Shown here: positions 1 to 5,203 of the stretch, piece after piece
How positions within the stretch are numbered: position 1 is the first letter of the stretch
Layout: each line of letters begins with the position of its first letter
Origin: Saprospiraceae bacterium
GTDB taxonomy: Bacteria; Bacteroidota; Bacteroidia; Chitinophagales; Saprospiraceae
Reading direction: 5' to 3'
Assembly (NCBI GenBank): GCA_020852155.1
Contig: JADZBJ010000248.1
Location: forward strand, 1-6,558
Length of the DNA: 6,558 bases
The notes under the pieces: generated by a model
Database searches by the model: none
What the model saw: the letters and a program-made list of their open reading frames with translations, nothing else
What the model was told of the DNA's origin: nothing
Position numbers and translations under genes: made by a program

Positions 1-529
1 ATCCGTTAGCCCACGCATTCGTGGCGGCTTCCCACCCATAACTATATAAGGAAGTGAGGTTCCCGTTAGCATTGTACACCAACTCATACTTATAGCTAGG
101 TGTTTCGACGTCGTTCAAATATTCGTATTCGATTTTGGTTACTGTTGTGTTGTTGGGGACATATTGGAAAGTCTCTTTATAAACCTTTATCCAAACGTCG
201 CCATCCCAGGCTGATCCTGTGTATGAAATGTTTCGCCCGGCATCATCGTAGGTAAATTCAGATTTTGAAGAGGGCGCCCATTGTCCACCGGTTATTTCAT
301 CCAGGATAAAACCTGTTAGCAGGTATTTCAATGCTTCCTGATTCAGTTGGGCCAGTTTTGATGCCTTATTTTGAGGGTTTGAAGTCGTATAGGCGTGCAG
401 GAGGCTTTTGTTTGACTCAAACGATTTGGTTTTTGATAAATAACTGCCATGTGCCGGGGCTGAAGGGTTTCGCTGTGCTGACAGGGTAAAAGAGATCAGG
501 AGCAGCAAAAAACAGTAAGAATGTTTCAT
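1..529 (-). CDS. Secreted 29-residue-repeat protein, C-terminus beyond the window
   Basis: The minus-strand reading frame opens at the ATG at 529-527 and stays open to the window edge, giving 176 codons. Residues 1-18 form a signal peptide: two early charged or polar residues, a Leu/Ile/Phe-rich core, and an Ala-Gln end typical of exported Bacteroidota proteins. Residues 19-89 are polar and unremarkable. Residues 90-176 fall into three units of exactly 29 residues (90-118, 119-147, 148-176). Each has an aromatic-x-Tyr start; units 1 and 3 continue with Asp/Asn-x-x-Gly-Arg/Asn (YDDAGRN, YNANGN) and have Trp near unit positions 19 and 24-26, while unit 2 has lost the Gly and Trp. This resembles the YD-x-x-GN/Trp repeats of large Bacteroidota surface proteins, many of which end in a T9SS sorting domain; that end would lie outside the window. 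No enzymatic function can be assigned. It is divergently oriented from the protease gene. Confidence 0.8.
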   Translation of the reverse strand, partial: MKHSYCFLLLLISFTLSAQRNPSAPAHGSYLSKTKSFESNKSLLHAYTTSNPQNKASKLAQLNQEALKYLLTGFILDEITGGQWAPSSKSEFTYDDAGRNISYTGSAWDGDVWIKVYKETFQYVPNNTTVTKIEYEYLNDVETPSYKYELVYNANGNLTSLYSYGWEAATNAWANG

Positions 530-973
530 GAATAGCAATAGGTTGAGGGTGAAGATTCTAAAAGGTTGTTGAAGAACAGTTGCCAACTTAATACAGGCCC
601 GATCACCTGAAAAACTGGCAACCTGACCAGTATATTACAGGTAAAGTTAGTGCAAAAAATACTATTGTCTCAAACCTGCGATATTTGAAGCGGAGATGAT
701 CAATGCAGCTTTTCCCGCTGGAAACACCCGATTTTGAACAAACTAACTGATGTAGGCGTGTTTTATTGAATTTTGTCCCTGTCAAGTTGGCGTGCTGTTT
801 ACGCAAGACATAACATGATACATTATTTTCTGGAAACGCGTTTCTCATTTTGAGTATGTGCGACGAATCCCACTCTTTTTTGTCGTCATTTGACTTTTAC
901 CCTTTCTAAAAAATGCAAAGTATCAGGAGAATACTGATTTTTACGCCACCAACTAATGCTGCTTTCTATAAAG
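530..973. other. Divergent intergenic region without a convincing gene
   Basis: This spacer separates two divergently transcribed secreted-protein genes. A minus-strand open frame of 81 codons at 603-848 has no recognisable domain and a composition like random translation, so I do not call it. On the minus strand the leader contains a nested inverted repeat (579-622): outer arms GTTGCCA/TGGCAAC and inner arms CAGG/CCTG. A small inverted repeat AGTAT/ATACT lies at about 920-936, in front of the protease gene. I found no clean TAnnTTTG box for the plus-strand protease gene. Confidence 0.5.
642..673 (-). promoter_or_regulatory. Possible Bacteroidota-type promoter for the repeat protein
   Basis: On the minus strand a TTG (673-671) lies 21 bases before TAACTTTA (649-642), one mismatch from the TAnnTTTG -7 consensus. 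It would leave a leader of about 105 bases before the ATG at 529. The match is imperfect and the spacer is AT-rich, so chance occurrence is quite possible. Confidence 0.3.
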
Positions 974-2473
974 ATGATTAAAAACTACGCTCTGCTTGGC
1001 CTTTTACTGGCCTTTTCCTTGCCCATGATGGCACAACAACCTGCTGATAACTGGTGCGGCACGCGCGGCAAATCAGAGTGGTTGAAAAATTACCAGCGCA
1101 ACCGGAAGTTTGGCGCCCTGCCTGAAAGCGGCGGCGATACAGCCTGGCTTTATGTGCCGGTTACGATTCAGATCGTAGGTAATAACAACGGCACCAACTA
1201 TCACCCTGCCGACCAGGCCATTCGCGCCATCTGCGAAATGAATGCTCAGTATGAGCCAGCCCGCATCCGTTTTTACCTGTACCCGGAAGATGGCATTCGC
1301 TACCTCCCCAACAGCGACTGGTATAACCACGACTGGGACGGTGGCGCAGAACTCATTCAGGAAAATAAAATTCCAGGCCGCCTCAATGCCTTTATTGTTG
1401 GCGATCCGGCTGGAAACTGCGGCTATTCATGGTACGACGCCATCGTATTGGGCCGTAGTTGTTCCGCCTCCGGCAATACAACATGGGCGCACGAAGCAGG
1501 TCACCACCTGTCGCTTCCGCACCCTTTCTATGGCTGGGAAGGCCACACCTGGAATTATAGCGAACCCGCACCTTTGGACTGGGATGGCTATCAAATCGAA
1601 AAAAAGGACGGCTCCAACTGTTACGATTCCGCAGACGGTTTCTGTGATACCGAACCGGATTACCTCAACTTCCGCTGGCCATGTAACGATCAAGGCCGTA
1701 GCCAGCAACTTCAGCACGACCCCAACGACGTTCCTTTCCGTTCGGATGCGACCCTTTTCATGGGCTATGCCAGCGACGCTTGCGCCGGCCGTTTCACCCC
1801 GGAGCAAATTGCCGCCATGCGTGAAAACCTGCGCACAGAACACTCCGACTACCTGATTTTGTCCGAGCCTCCGGCACTCGAAATCCCGGATGACGAAGTA
1901 GTAAATCTGGTTAGCCCGATTGACTCCGCCATCACGCAATACAACAACATCAACCTTCGCTGGAATACCGTTCCGAATGCCAGATATTATACCGTTGAAA
2001 TCGGTATGAATCCGGAGTTTTTCCCGCGCCTGTACTATAAAACTTTCATTGGCGATACCACTGCTCACGTCTCTTCAGGTATCCTCAACAACAGGGTTTT
2101 GTACTGGAAAGTCCGCGCTTTCGGCGATTGGGATGTGTGCCAGCCTAACGACAATCTTCAGTTGGGTACTTTCACCACGCGCAACCTGACTTCTACCAAC
2201 GATCTGGCATCAGCCGTGTCTATTGAACTCCAGCCCAATCCGGTATTGCCAGGCGTCGAGAGCAAACTCCTGATCCAAAGCGACCGCAGCATGGATATGC
2301 TCATGAGCATCACAGACGCATCAGGCCGTATCTGCTATCGCCAGGAAGTACGTATTTCAGAAGGCGAAAATGCCCTGGATGTGCCCTCAGAAACACTTTC
2401 AGCAGGCTTTTACCTGATTACATTGCAAAATCCTCAAGGGATTTTAAATAAACGTTTGGTGGTTTGTAACTAA
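974..2473 (+). CDS. Secreted M43-like (pappalysin-type) zinc metalloprotease with T9SS type A sorting domain
   Basis: Predicted extracellular metalloendopeptidase of 499 residues (numbered from 974). Residues 1-21 are a signal peptide ending Met-Met-Ala-Gln. About 59-105 match the start of M43 catalytic domains (VPVTIQIVGNNNGT). The zinc site is HEAGHHLSLPH: His173, Glu174 (general base), His177 and His183. The Cys/Asp-rich segment SADGFCDTEPD (about 219-229) and a Met-turn FMGY (Met263, Tyr265) followed by FTPEQ and a Met-Arg helix are all in M43 order. Position 8 of the zinc motif is Ser rather than the usual metzincin Gly. Residues about 311-402 look like a fibronectin III-type fold. About 419-499 are a T9SS type A sorting domain (LQPNP start, Gly-Phe-Tyr-Leu near the end, final Lys-Arg-Leu-Val-Val), implying export through the outer membrane and C-terminal processing. 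I chose 974 because it gives a compact signal peptide; an in-frame ATG at 956 adds six residues and cannot be excluded. Substrate unknown. Confidence 0.9.
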   Translation: MIKNYALLGLLLAFSLPMMAQQPADNWCGTRGKSEWLKNYQRNRKFGALPESGGDTAWLYVPVTIQIVGNNNGTNYHPADQAIRAICEMNAQYEPARIRFYLYPEDGIRYLPNSDWYNHDWDGGAELIQENKIPGRLNAFIVGDPAGNCGYSWYDAIVLGRSCSASGNTTWAHEAGHHLSLPHPFYGWEGHTWNYSEPAPLDWDGYQIEKKDGSNCYDSADGFCDTEPDYLNFRWPCNDQGRSQQLQHDPNDVPFRSDATLFMGYASDACAGRFTPEQIAAMRENLRTEHSDYLILSEPPALEIPDDEVVNLVSPIDSAITQYNNINLRWNTVPNARYYTVEIGMNPEFFPRLYYKTFIGDTTAHVSSGILNNRVLYWKVRAFGDWDVCQPNDNLQLGTFTTRNLTSTNDLASAVSIELQPNPVLPGVESKLLIQSDRSMDMLMSITDASGRICYRQEVRISEGENALDVPSETLSAGFYLITLQNPQGILNKRLVVCN

Positions 2474-2487
2474 CTGCTGTAAGTTTG
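2456..2487 (+). promoter_or_regulatory. Bacteroidota-type promoter of the ferredoxin gene
   Basis: A TTG at 2456-2458 is followed after 21 bases by TAAGTTTG (2480-2487), an exact match to the TAnnTTTG -7 box of the Bacteroidota primary sigma factor. Transcription would begin around 2494, leaving a leader of about 45 bases before the ATG at 2539. The -33 part lies inside the last codons of the protease gene. The -7 box is exactly the 8-base loop between inverted arms CTGCTG (2474-2479) and CAGCAG (2488-2493), which may be an operator or coincidence. Confidence 0.6.
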
Positions 2488-2538
2488 CAGCAGAAAAGAA
2501 CGCACCGACGCGACCCAACCAAACAAGCGATATTGATT

Positions 2539-2886
2539 ATGGCGATCTTGATAACTGACGAGTGTATTAATTGTGGCGCCTGCGAACCTGAATGCCCCAA
2601 TCACGCAATTTATGAGGGCGGTGTAGAATGGGCTATTTCCGATGGTAATACTGTAAAAGGTTCATACCAACTGGAAGATGGTACAATGGTGGATGCAGCA
2701 AAAAAAAATTCGCCCGTTTCAAATGAGTACTACTATATTGTGCCCGATAAATGCACTGAATGCGTAGGATTTCACGAGGAGCCACAATGTGCAGCCGTTT
2801 GTCCCGTTGATTGTTGCGTTCCTGACCCCGAACGAGTCGAATCCGATGAGATTCTCCTAGAAAGAAAAGCGCGATTGCACCTCTAA
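2539..2886 (+). CDS. 2[4Fe-4S] dicluster ferredoxin (YfhL-like, Bacteroidota long form)
   Basis: A 115-residue cytoplasmic electron carrier. The N-terminus MAILITDECINCGACEPECP carries the first CxxCxxCxxxCP motif (Cys9, 12, 15, 19). The second, C-x2-C-x8-C-x3-CP, uses Cys72, 75, 84 and 88 and has the Alvin/YfhL-type long gap. By analogy with that family, cluster one is held by Cys9, 12, 15 and 88, and cluster two by Cys72, 75, 84 and 19. Residues about 26-68 form an insertion between the half-motifs (EWAISDG, then SNEYYYIVPDK) that is absent from short E. coli YfhL but usual in Bacteroidota homologues. An extra Cys92-Cys93 pair follows the second motif. The start at 2539 is chosen because the family begins at this Met and 2485 would add 18 non-homologous residues. 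It has its own promoter and a terminator after it, so it looks monocistronic. The redox partner cannot be read from the neighbours. Confidence 0.93.
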   Translation: MAILITDECINCGACEPECPNHAIYEGGVEWAISDGNTVKGSYQLEDGTMVDAAKKNSPVSNEYYYIVPDKCTECVGFHEEPQCAAVCPVDCCVPDPERVESDEILLERKARLHL

Positions 2887-2927
2887 TAAAGGCTTCCGCT
2901 AAAAGATATGTTTTCATGGTTCTAATG

Positions 2928-2965
2928 ATTGCCTGCTGCCGAAACTGGTGGTGGGCAATTTTTTT
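2928..2965 (+). terminator. Intrinsic terminator after the ferredoxin gene
   Basis: A 13-pair stem (2928-2940 with 2947-2959) with the six-base loop GAAACT includes four G-U wobbles and no mismatches. It is closed at its base by ATTGCC/GGCAAT and runs into seven T's (2959-2965). It starts 41 bases after the ferredoxin stop. The wobble pairs make the structure stable on the plus transcript and much weaker on the opposite strand, consistent with one-way termination. Confidence 0.7.
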
Positions 2966-2976
2966 ATGAAAAATTT

Positions 2977-3105
2977 GTAAAAACTTAGCCCCAGCGGGGG
3001 CGTAACGTCGGTCACGCGTAACCGACGTTACGGTGCTACGCACCTCGGTATTTTTACATTTTTCAGGCTACCGACGTTACGGCCCCGCTGGGGCTAAGTT
3101 TTTAC
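2977..3105. repeat. 129-bp inverted-repeat element with 36-bp arms
   Basis: Arms 2977-3012 and 3070-3105 are perfect inverted copies except for one central G/G mismatch (3000 against 3082). The outer 23 bp include TTAGCCCCAGCGGGG; the inner 12 bp are CGTAACGTCGGT. The 57-base middle holds a third copy of the inner arm (ACCGACGTTACG at 3021-3032) and a small hairpin GGTGC-TAC-GCACC (3032-3044). Poly-A/T words around GTAAAAA occur at both ends and once in the middle. There is no transposase. It resembles the small palindromic intergenic elements (REP- or MITE-like) found in many Bacteroidota genomes; the class is an inference. It lies directly behind the ferredoxin terminator and ends 48 bases before the next start codon. 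Confidence 0.85.
3001..3032. repeat. Near-perfect 32-bp palindrome inside the inverted-repeat element
   Basis: CGTAACGTCGGT (3001-3012) and ACCGACGTTACG (3021-3032) flank CACGCGTA, itself centred on the palindrome ACGCGT. Only the 3013/3020 pair fails to match. This hairpin uses the same left arm as the long outer stem, so the two structures exclude each other over these 12 bases. Confidence 0.8.
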
Positions 3106-3153
3106 GAAAACTTGTAAAAAACCACCGTCCACCTTCCACCCTTAACCCTTCCC

Positions 3154-3744
3154 ATGATTTACGAATTCAACGGTTTTCGGCCAATTATCCACCCAACAGC
3201 ATTTGTACATCCGCAAGCCGCCGTTACCGGAAATGTCAGTATCGGTCGTGACGTGTATATCGGCCCCGGAGCAGCCATTCGCGGCGATTGGGGCGAAATT
3301 GTCATTGAAAACGGCTGTAATGTGCAGGAAAACTGCACGATACACATGTTTCCTGGCGTCACAGTTCGCCTGCACGAAGGCGCACATATCGGGCATGGCG
3401 CCGTTGTGCATGGTGCGACGATAGGCCCAAACAGCCTTATCGGCATGAACAGCGTTATCATGGATGAGGTGGAAATTGGCGAGGAATGCATCATCGGAGC
3501 CTTGTGTTTTTTGAAAAGCGGTGAAAAAATTCCCCGTCGCAGCTTAGTTGTTGGAAACCCCGGAAAAATCATCCGCGAAGTCAGCGACGATATGATCGCC
3601 TGGAAAACCGATGGCACAAAACTCTATCAGCAACTCCCGGCCAACCTGTACGCTTCCCTGCGCCCCTGCGAACCCTACGCCGAACGCCCCGCTGATTACC
3701 CCCGAATGACCGAAGCGGATTACGGTATCTGGAAAAAGGGATGA
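3154..3744 (+). CDS. Gamma-carbonic anhydrase superfamily protein, PaaY/CaiE-like
   Basis: A 196-residue left-handed parallel beta-helix protein, expected to be a cytoplasmic trimer. Residues about 10-140 show hexapeptide-type turns (for example VSIGRDVYIGPGAAI and IGPNSLIGMNSVIM). Zinc ligands by family spacing are His64 (CTIHMF), His81 and His86 (GHGAVVH). The supporting Arg43/Asp45 (RGD) and Gln58 (CNVQEN) of gamma-CAs are also present. The sequence follows PaaY/CaiE closely: start with HPTAFVHP, NVQENCTIH, IPRRSLVVGNP and then AWKTDGTKLYQ. The acidic loop typical of archaeal Cam is absent. Family members act as carbonic anhydrases or, for PaaY, as thioesterases for stalled phenylacetate intermediates; which applies here is unknown, and no paa or cai genes are visible. 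The start at 3154 fits the family N-terminus. No Shine-Dalgarno and no clear promoter was found; the inverted-repeat element lies just upstream. Confidence 0.9.
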   Translation: MIYEFNGFRPIIHPTAFVHPQAAVTGNVSIGRDVYIGPGAAIRGDWGEIVIENGCNVQENCTIHMFPGVTVRLHEGAHIGHGAVVHGATIGPNSLIGMNSVIMDEVEIGEECIIGALCFLKSGEKIPRRSLVVGNPGKIIREVSDDMIAWKTDGTKLYQQLPANLYASLRPCEPYAERPADYPRMTEADYGIWKKG

Positions 3745-3751
3745 CTCTCTG

Positions 3752-3783
3752 TTGGTGATTTGAGGAGTTGGTTATTTGCCCAA
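3752..3783 (-). repeat. 8-nt-periodic array, left arm of the pre-uppS palindrome
   Basis: Read on the minus strand, this stretch divides into 8-base words of the type ATAACCAA, CTCCTCAA and ATCACCAA, plus a degraded unit at 3776-3783. It starts 8 bases after the PaaY-like stop codon. Positions 3752-3778 pair with 3912-3938 across 27 bases with one G-T wobble. Confidence 0.75.
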
Positions 3784-3792
3784 AAAGAAAAA

Positions 3793-3886
3793 GTTGTCAT
3801 CCTGAACAAAGTGAAGGATCTGGTCAAACAGTCGAGGACATTTCCCCTTCGCGGGCAGCAGTTCCTTCGCTGGCGCTCAGGATGAC
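3793..3886 (-). repeat. 94-bp GTCATCCTGA palindromic element, inverted copy
   Basis: The termini are GTTGTCATCCTGA and TCAGGATGAC, with inner arms GTGAAGGATC and GTTCCTTCGC. Read on the minus strand it has the same 94-base length and central words (CTGCTGCCC, ACTGT, CCAGATCC) as the three copies after uppS, with about 11 substitutions relative to the first of them. Its orientation is opposite to theirs. It is noncoding; a plus-strand frame across it (3768-4001) is a repeat artefact. Confidence 0.85.
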
Positions 3887-3906
3887 AACTTTTCACATCA
3901 AGTCAG

Positions 3907-3946
3907 ATAACCAAATAACCAATTCCTCAAATCACCAATTCCACAC
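3907..3946 (+). repeat. 8-nt-periodic array, right arm of the pre-uppS palindrome
   Basis: Five consecutive 8-base units start at 3907: two are ATAACCAA, followed by variants such as TTCCTCAA and ATCACCAA. The array ends at the base before the -7 box of the uppS promoter, so it occupies the whole -33 region. Positions 3912-3938 are the inverted partner of 3752-3778. Confidence 0.75.
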
Positions 3947-3954
3947 TACATTTG
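3947..3954 (+). promoter_or_regulatory. Putative -7 box of the uppS promoter
   Basis: TACATTTG is an exact TAnnTTTG match, followed by GCCGCCC. Transcription would start near 3961, about 42 bases before the uppS ATG. There is no TTG at the expected -33 distance; that region is the 8-nt array. The distance and downstream context match the ferredoxin promoter in this window. Confidence 0.5.
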
Positions 3955-3961
3955 CCGCCCC

Positions 3962-4001
3962 GTCATCGCATTATTACATCATCACATTATCACATCAATA
4001 A
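3962..4001 (+). repeat. 8-nt-periodic array of a second type in the uppS leader
   Basis: From 3962 the leader divides into 8-base units close to ATYATYAC (for example ATTATTAC, ATCATCAC, ATTATCAC); the first and last units are degraded. The array ends one base before the uppS ATG at 4003. Its word differs from the ATAACCAA arrays, but the period is the same. Confidence 0.55.
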
Positions 4002-4002
4002 A

Positions 4003-4749
4003 ATGTCTGACCTGAAATCGCACATCAATCCGGAGCAAGTGCCGCAGCACATTGCTATCATTATGGACGGCAACGGGCGTTGGGCCAAATCCAAAGGCAT
4101 GCCGCGTGTAGTAGGTCATCACAGTGGTGTGAAAAGTGTGCGTGAAGTAACCAGCGCCGCAGCTGAAATCGGTGTGAAATACCTGACCCTGTACGCTTTC
4201 AGTACCGAAAACTGGAACCGTCCGCCCGCAGAAGTCACGGCCCTGATGACGCTGCTCGTCGAAACCATCAAAGGCGAAATCCGCGACCTCAATAAAAACG
4301 GCGTGCGACTCATGGCTATCGGCGATATCGAAGCCCTGCCCGCCGCCAGTTACAAGGCGCTGGTGCAAGGCATGGAAGATACCCGCAACAACACGCGCAT
4401 CAACCTGGTGCTGGCCCTCAATTACTCGGCCAAATGGGAAATCCTGCGCGCTGCCCGCCAACTCGCCGAACGCGCCGCCAATGGCTCGCTCAATCCGTCG
4501 GATATTAATGAAGATACCTTCGAGTCGGCCCTGAGTACGCACGGCATTCCAGACCCCGAACTCCTCATCCGCACCAGCGGCGAAACGCGTATTTCCAACT
4601 TCCTGCTCTGGCAAATTGCCTACGCAGAATTGTATTTTACGCCCGTTTTTTGGCCGGATTTCGGTAAAAAAGAACTTTTTGAAGCCATCATCAGTTATCA
4701 GCGCCGCGAACGCCGCTTCGGCATGACCAGCGAACAACTGGGGAAATGA
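4003..4749 (+). CDS. uppS: Isoprenyl transferase (undecaprenyl diphosphate synthase)
   Basis: A 248-residue cis-prenyltransferase that adds isopentenyl diphosphate units to farnesyl diphosphate to make the C55 lipid carrier for peptidoglycan and other cell-wall glycans. It acts in the cytoplasm at the inner membrane. Signature motifs in order: HIAIIMDGNGRWA with catalytic Asp22 (16-28); Arg35 and His39; LYAFSTENWNRP with Ser67, Asn70 and Arg73 (63-74); NYSAKWEI (140-147; Ser-Ala replaces the common Gly-Gly); DPELLIRTSGETRISNFLLW with Arg190, Arg196 and Ser198 (184-203); and YAEL with Glu209. Length is normal for the family. I chose 4003 because the family motif follows at a usual distance and the upstream frame from 3952 is translated repeat sequence. 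No Shine-Dalgarno; an A-rich AATAAA precedes the ATG. Repeat DNA brackets the gene on both sides, so co-transcription with radA is doubtful. Confidence 0.97.
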   Translation: MSDLKSHINPEQVPQHIAIIMDGNGRWAKSKGMPRVVGHHSGVKSVREVTSAAAEIGVKYLTLYAFSTENWNRPPAEVTALMTLLVETIKGEIRDLNKNGVRLMAIGDIEALPAASYKALVQGMEDTRNNTRINLVLALNYSAKWEILRAARQLAERAANGSLNPSDINEDTFESALSTHGIPDPELLIRTSGETRISNFLLWQIAYAELYFTPVFWPDFGKKELFEAIISYQRRERRFGMTSEQLGK

Positions 4750-4750
4750 T

Positions 4751-4790
4751 TGTTTGAGTTGGGGATTTGGTTATTTGTGGAGTTGGTTAT
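4751..4790 (-). repeat. 8-nt-periodic array, left arm of the post-uppS palindrome
   Basis: Minus-strand units include ATAACCAA twice, CTCCACAA and ATCCCCAA, all in one 8-base register starting just after the uppS stop. Positions 4759-4778 are a perfect 20-base inverted match to 5144-5163. As in the pre-uppS spacer, the array is followed by GCCCAAAA. Confidence 0.75.
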
Positions 4791-4810
4791 TGGCCCAAAA
4801 TGGGAATGCT

Positions 4811-5122
4811 GTCATCCTGAGCGCCAGCGAAGGAACTGCTACCCACGAAGGGCAAAGTTTCACAACTGTTCGGCCAGATCCTTCACTTCGTTCAGGATGA
4901 CAACTATATCTTTCGGGTTGTCATCCTGAGCGCCAGCGAAGGATCTGCTACCCACGAAGCGGGAAGTTTCACAACTGTTCGGCCAGATCCTTCACTACGT
5001 TCAGGATGACAACTTTATCTTTCGGGTTGTCATCCTGAGCGTCAGCGAAGGATCTGCTACCCACGAAGGGCAAAGTTTCACAACTGTTCGGCCAGATCCT
5101 TCACTTCGTTCAGGATGACAAC
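4811..5122 (+). repeat. Three tandem copies of the 94-bp GTCATCCTGA palindromic element (109-bp period)
   Basis: Copies lie at 4811-4904, 4920-5013 and 5029-5122, separated by 15-base spacers (4905-4919 and 5014-5028) that differ at one position. Each copy starts GTCATCCTGAGCG and ends CGTTCAGGATGACAAC. The arms of about 27 bases can fold into a hairpin: GAAGGATCTG near the left arm faces CAGATCCTTC near the right. Copies 1 and 3 differ at two positions; copy 2 differs from each at five. No ORF worth calling crosses the region. The spacer-like parts are near-identical, so this is not a CRISPR array. It occupies most of the 454-base gap between uppS and radA. Confidence 0.92.
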
Positions 5123-5139
5123 TTTTTCATTTAGGGTAA

Positions 5140-5195
5140 TTCAACAAATAACCAAATCCCCAAATAACCAAATAACCAGTTCCACAAATAACCAC
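5140..5195 (+). repeat. 8-nt-periodic array, right arm of the post-uppS palindrome, in front of radA
   Basis: Seven 8-base units run in one register from 5140: ATAACCAA or a one-base variant in four, with TTCAACAA, ATCCCCAA and TTCCACAA as the others. The array ends 8 bases before the radA ATG, separated only by TAAAAAAA. Positions 5144-5163 pair perfectly with 4759-4778. Confidence 0.8.
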
Positions 5196-5203
5196 TAAAA
5201 AAA

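Noticed and set aside
603..848. 81-codon minus-strand open frame in the divergent spacer
   Set aside because: No recognisable domain, no promoter or start context of its own, Cys/Arg/Phe-rich composition like random translation, and overlap with the likely promoter region of the repeat-protein gene.
923..929. AGGAG as a Shine-Dalgarno for the protease gene
   Set aside because: It lies 27 or more bases from either candidate start codon, too far to act, and Bacteroidota genes usually lack this signal.
1242..2068. Long open frames on both strands inside the protease gene (plus 1242-1856, minus 1427-2068)
   Set aside because: The protease frame is supported by zinc-site, Met-turn and sorting-domain motifs; the alternatives have none.
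2633..3251. Open frames on both strands across the inverted-repeat element (minus 2633-3043, plus 3033-3251)
   Set aside because: Both contain the same RRYxPAGAKF peptide because they read opposite arms of one palindrome; they also overlap the ferredoxin and PaaY-like genes.
3768..4001. 77-codon plus-strand open frame before uppS
   Set aside because: It is a translation of the GTCATCCTGA element and the 8-nt arrays; the peptide SCHPEQSEGS is a familiar artefact of this repeat in databases.
3982..4737. Long minus-strand open frame opposite uppS
   Set aside because: Shadow of uppS, whose plus-strand product carries every family motif; the minus-strand product resembles nothing I recognise.
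4811..5122. CRISPR array
   Set aside because: Repeat units are 94 bases long and the 15-base spacers are nearly identical to each other; no cas genes are present.
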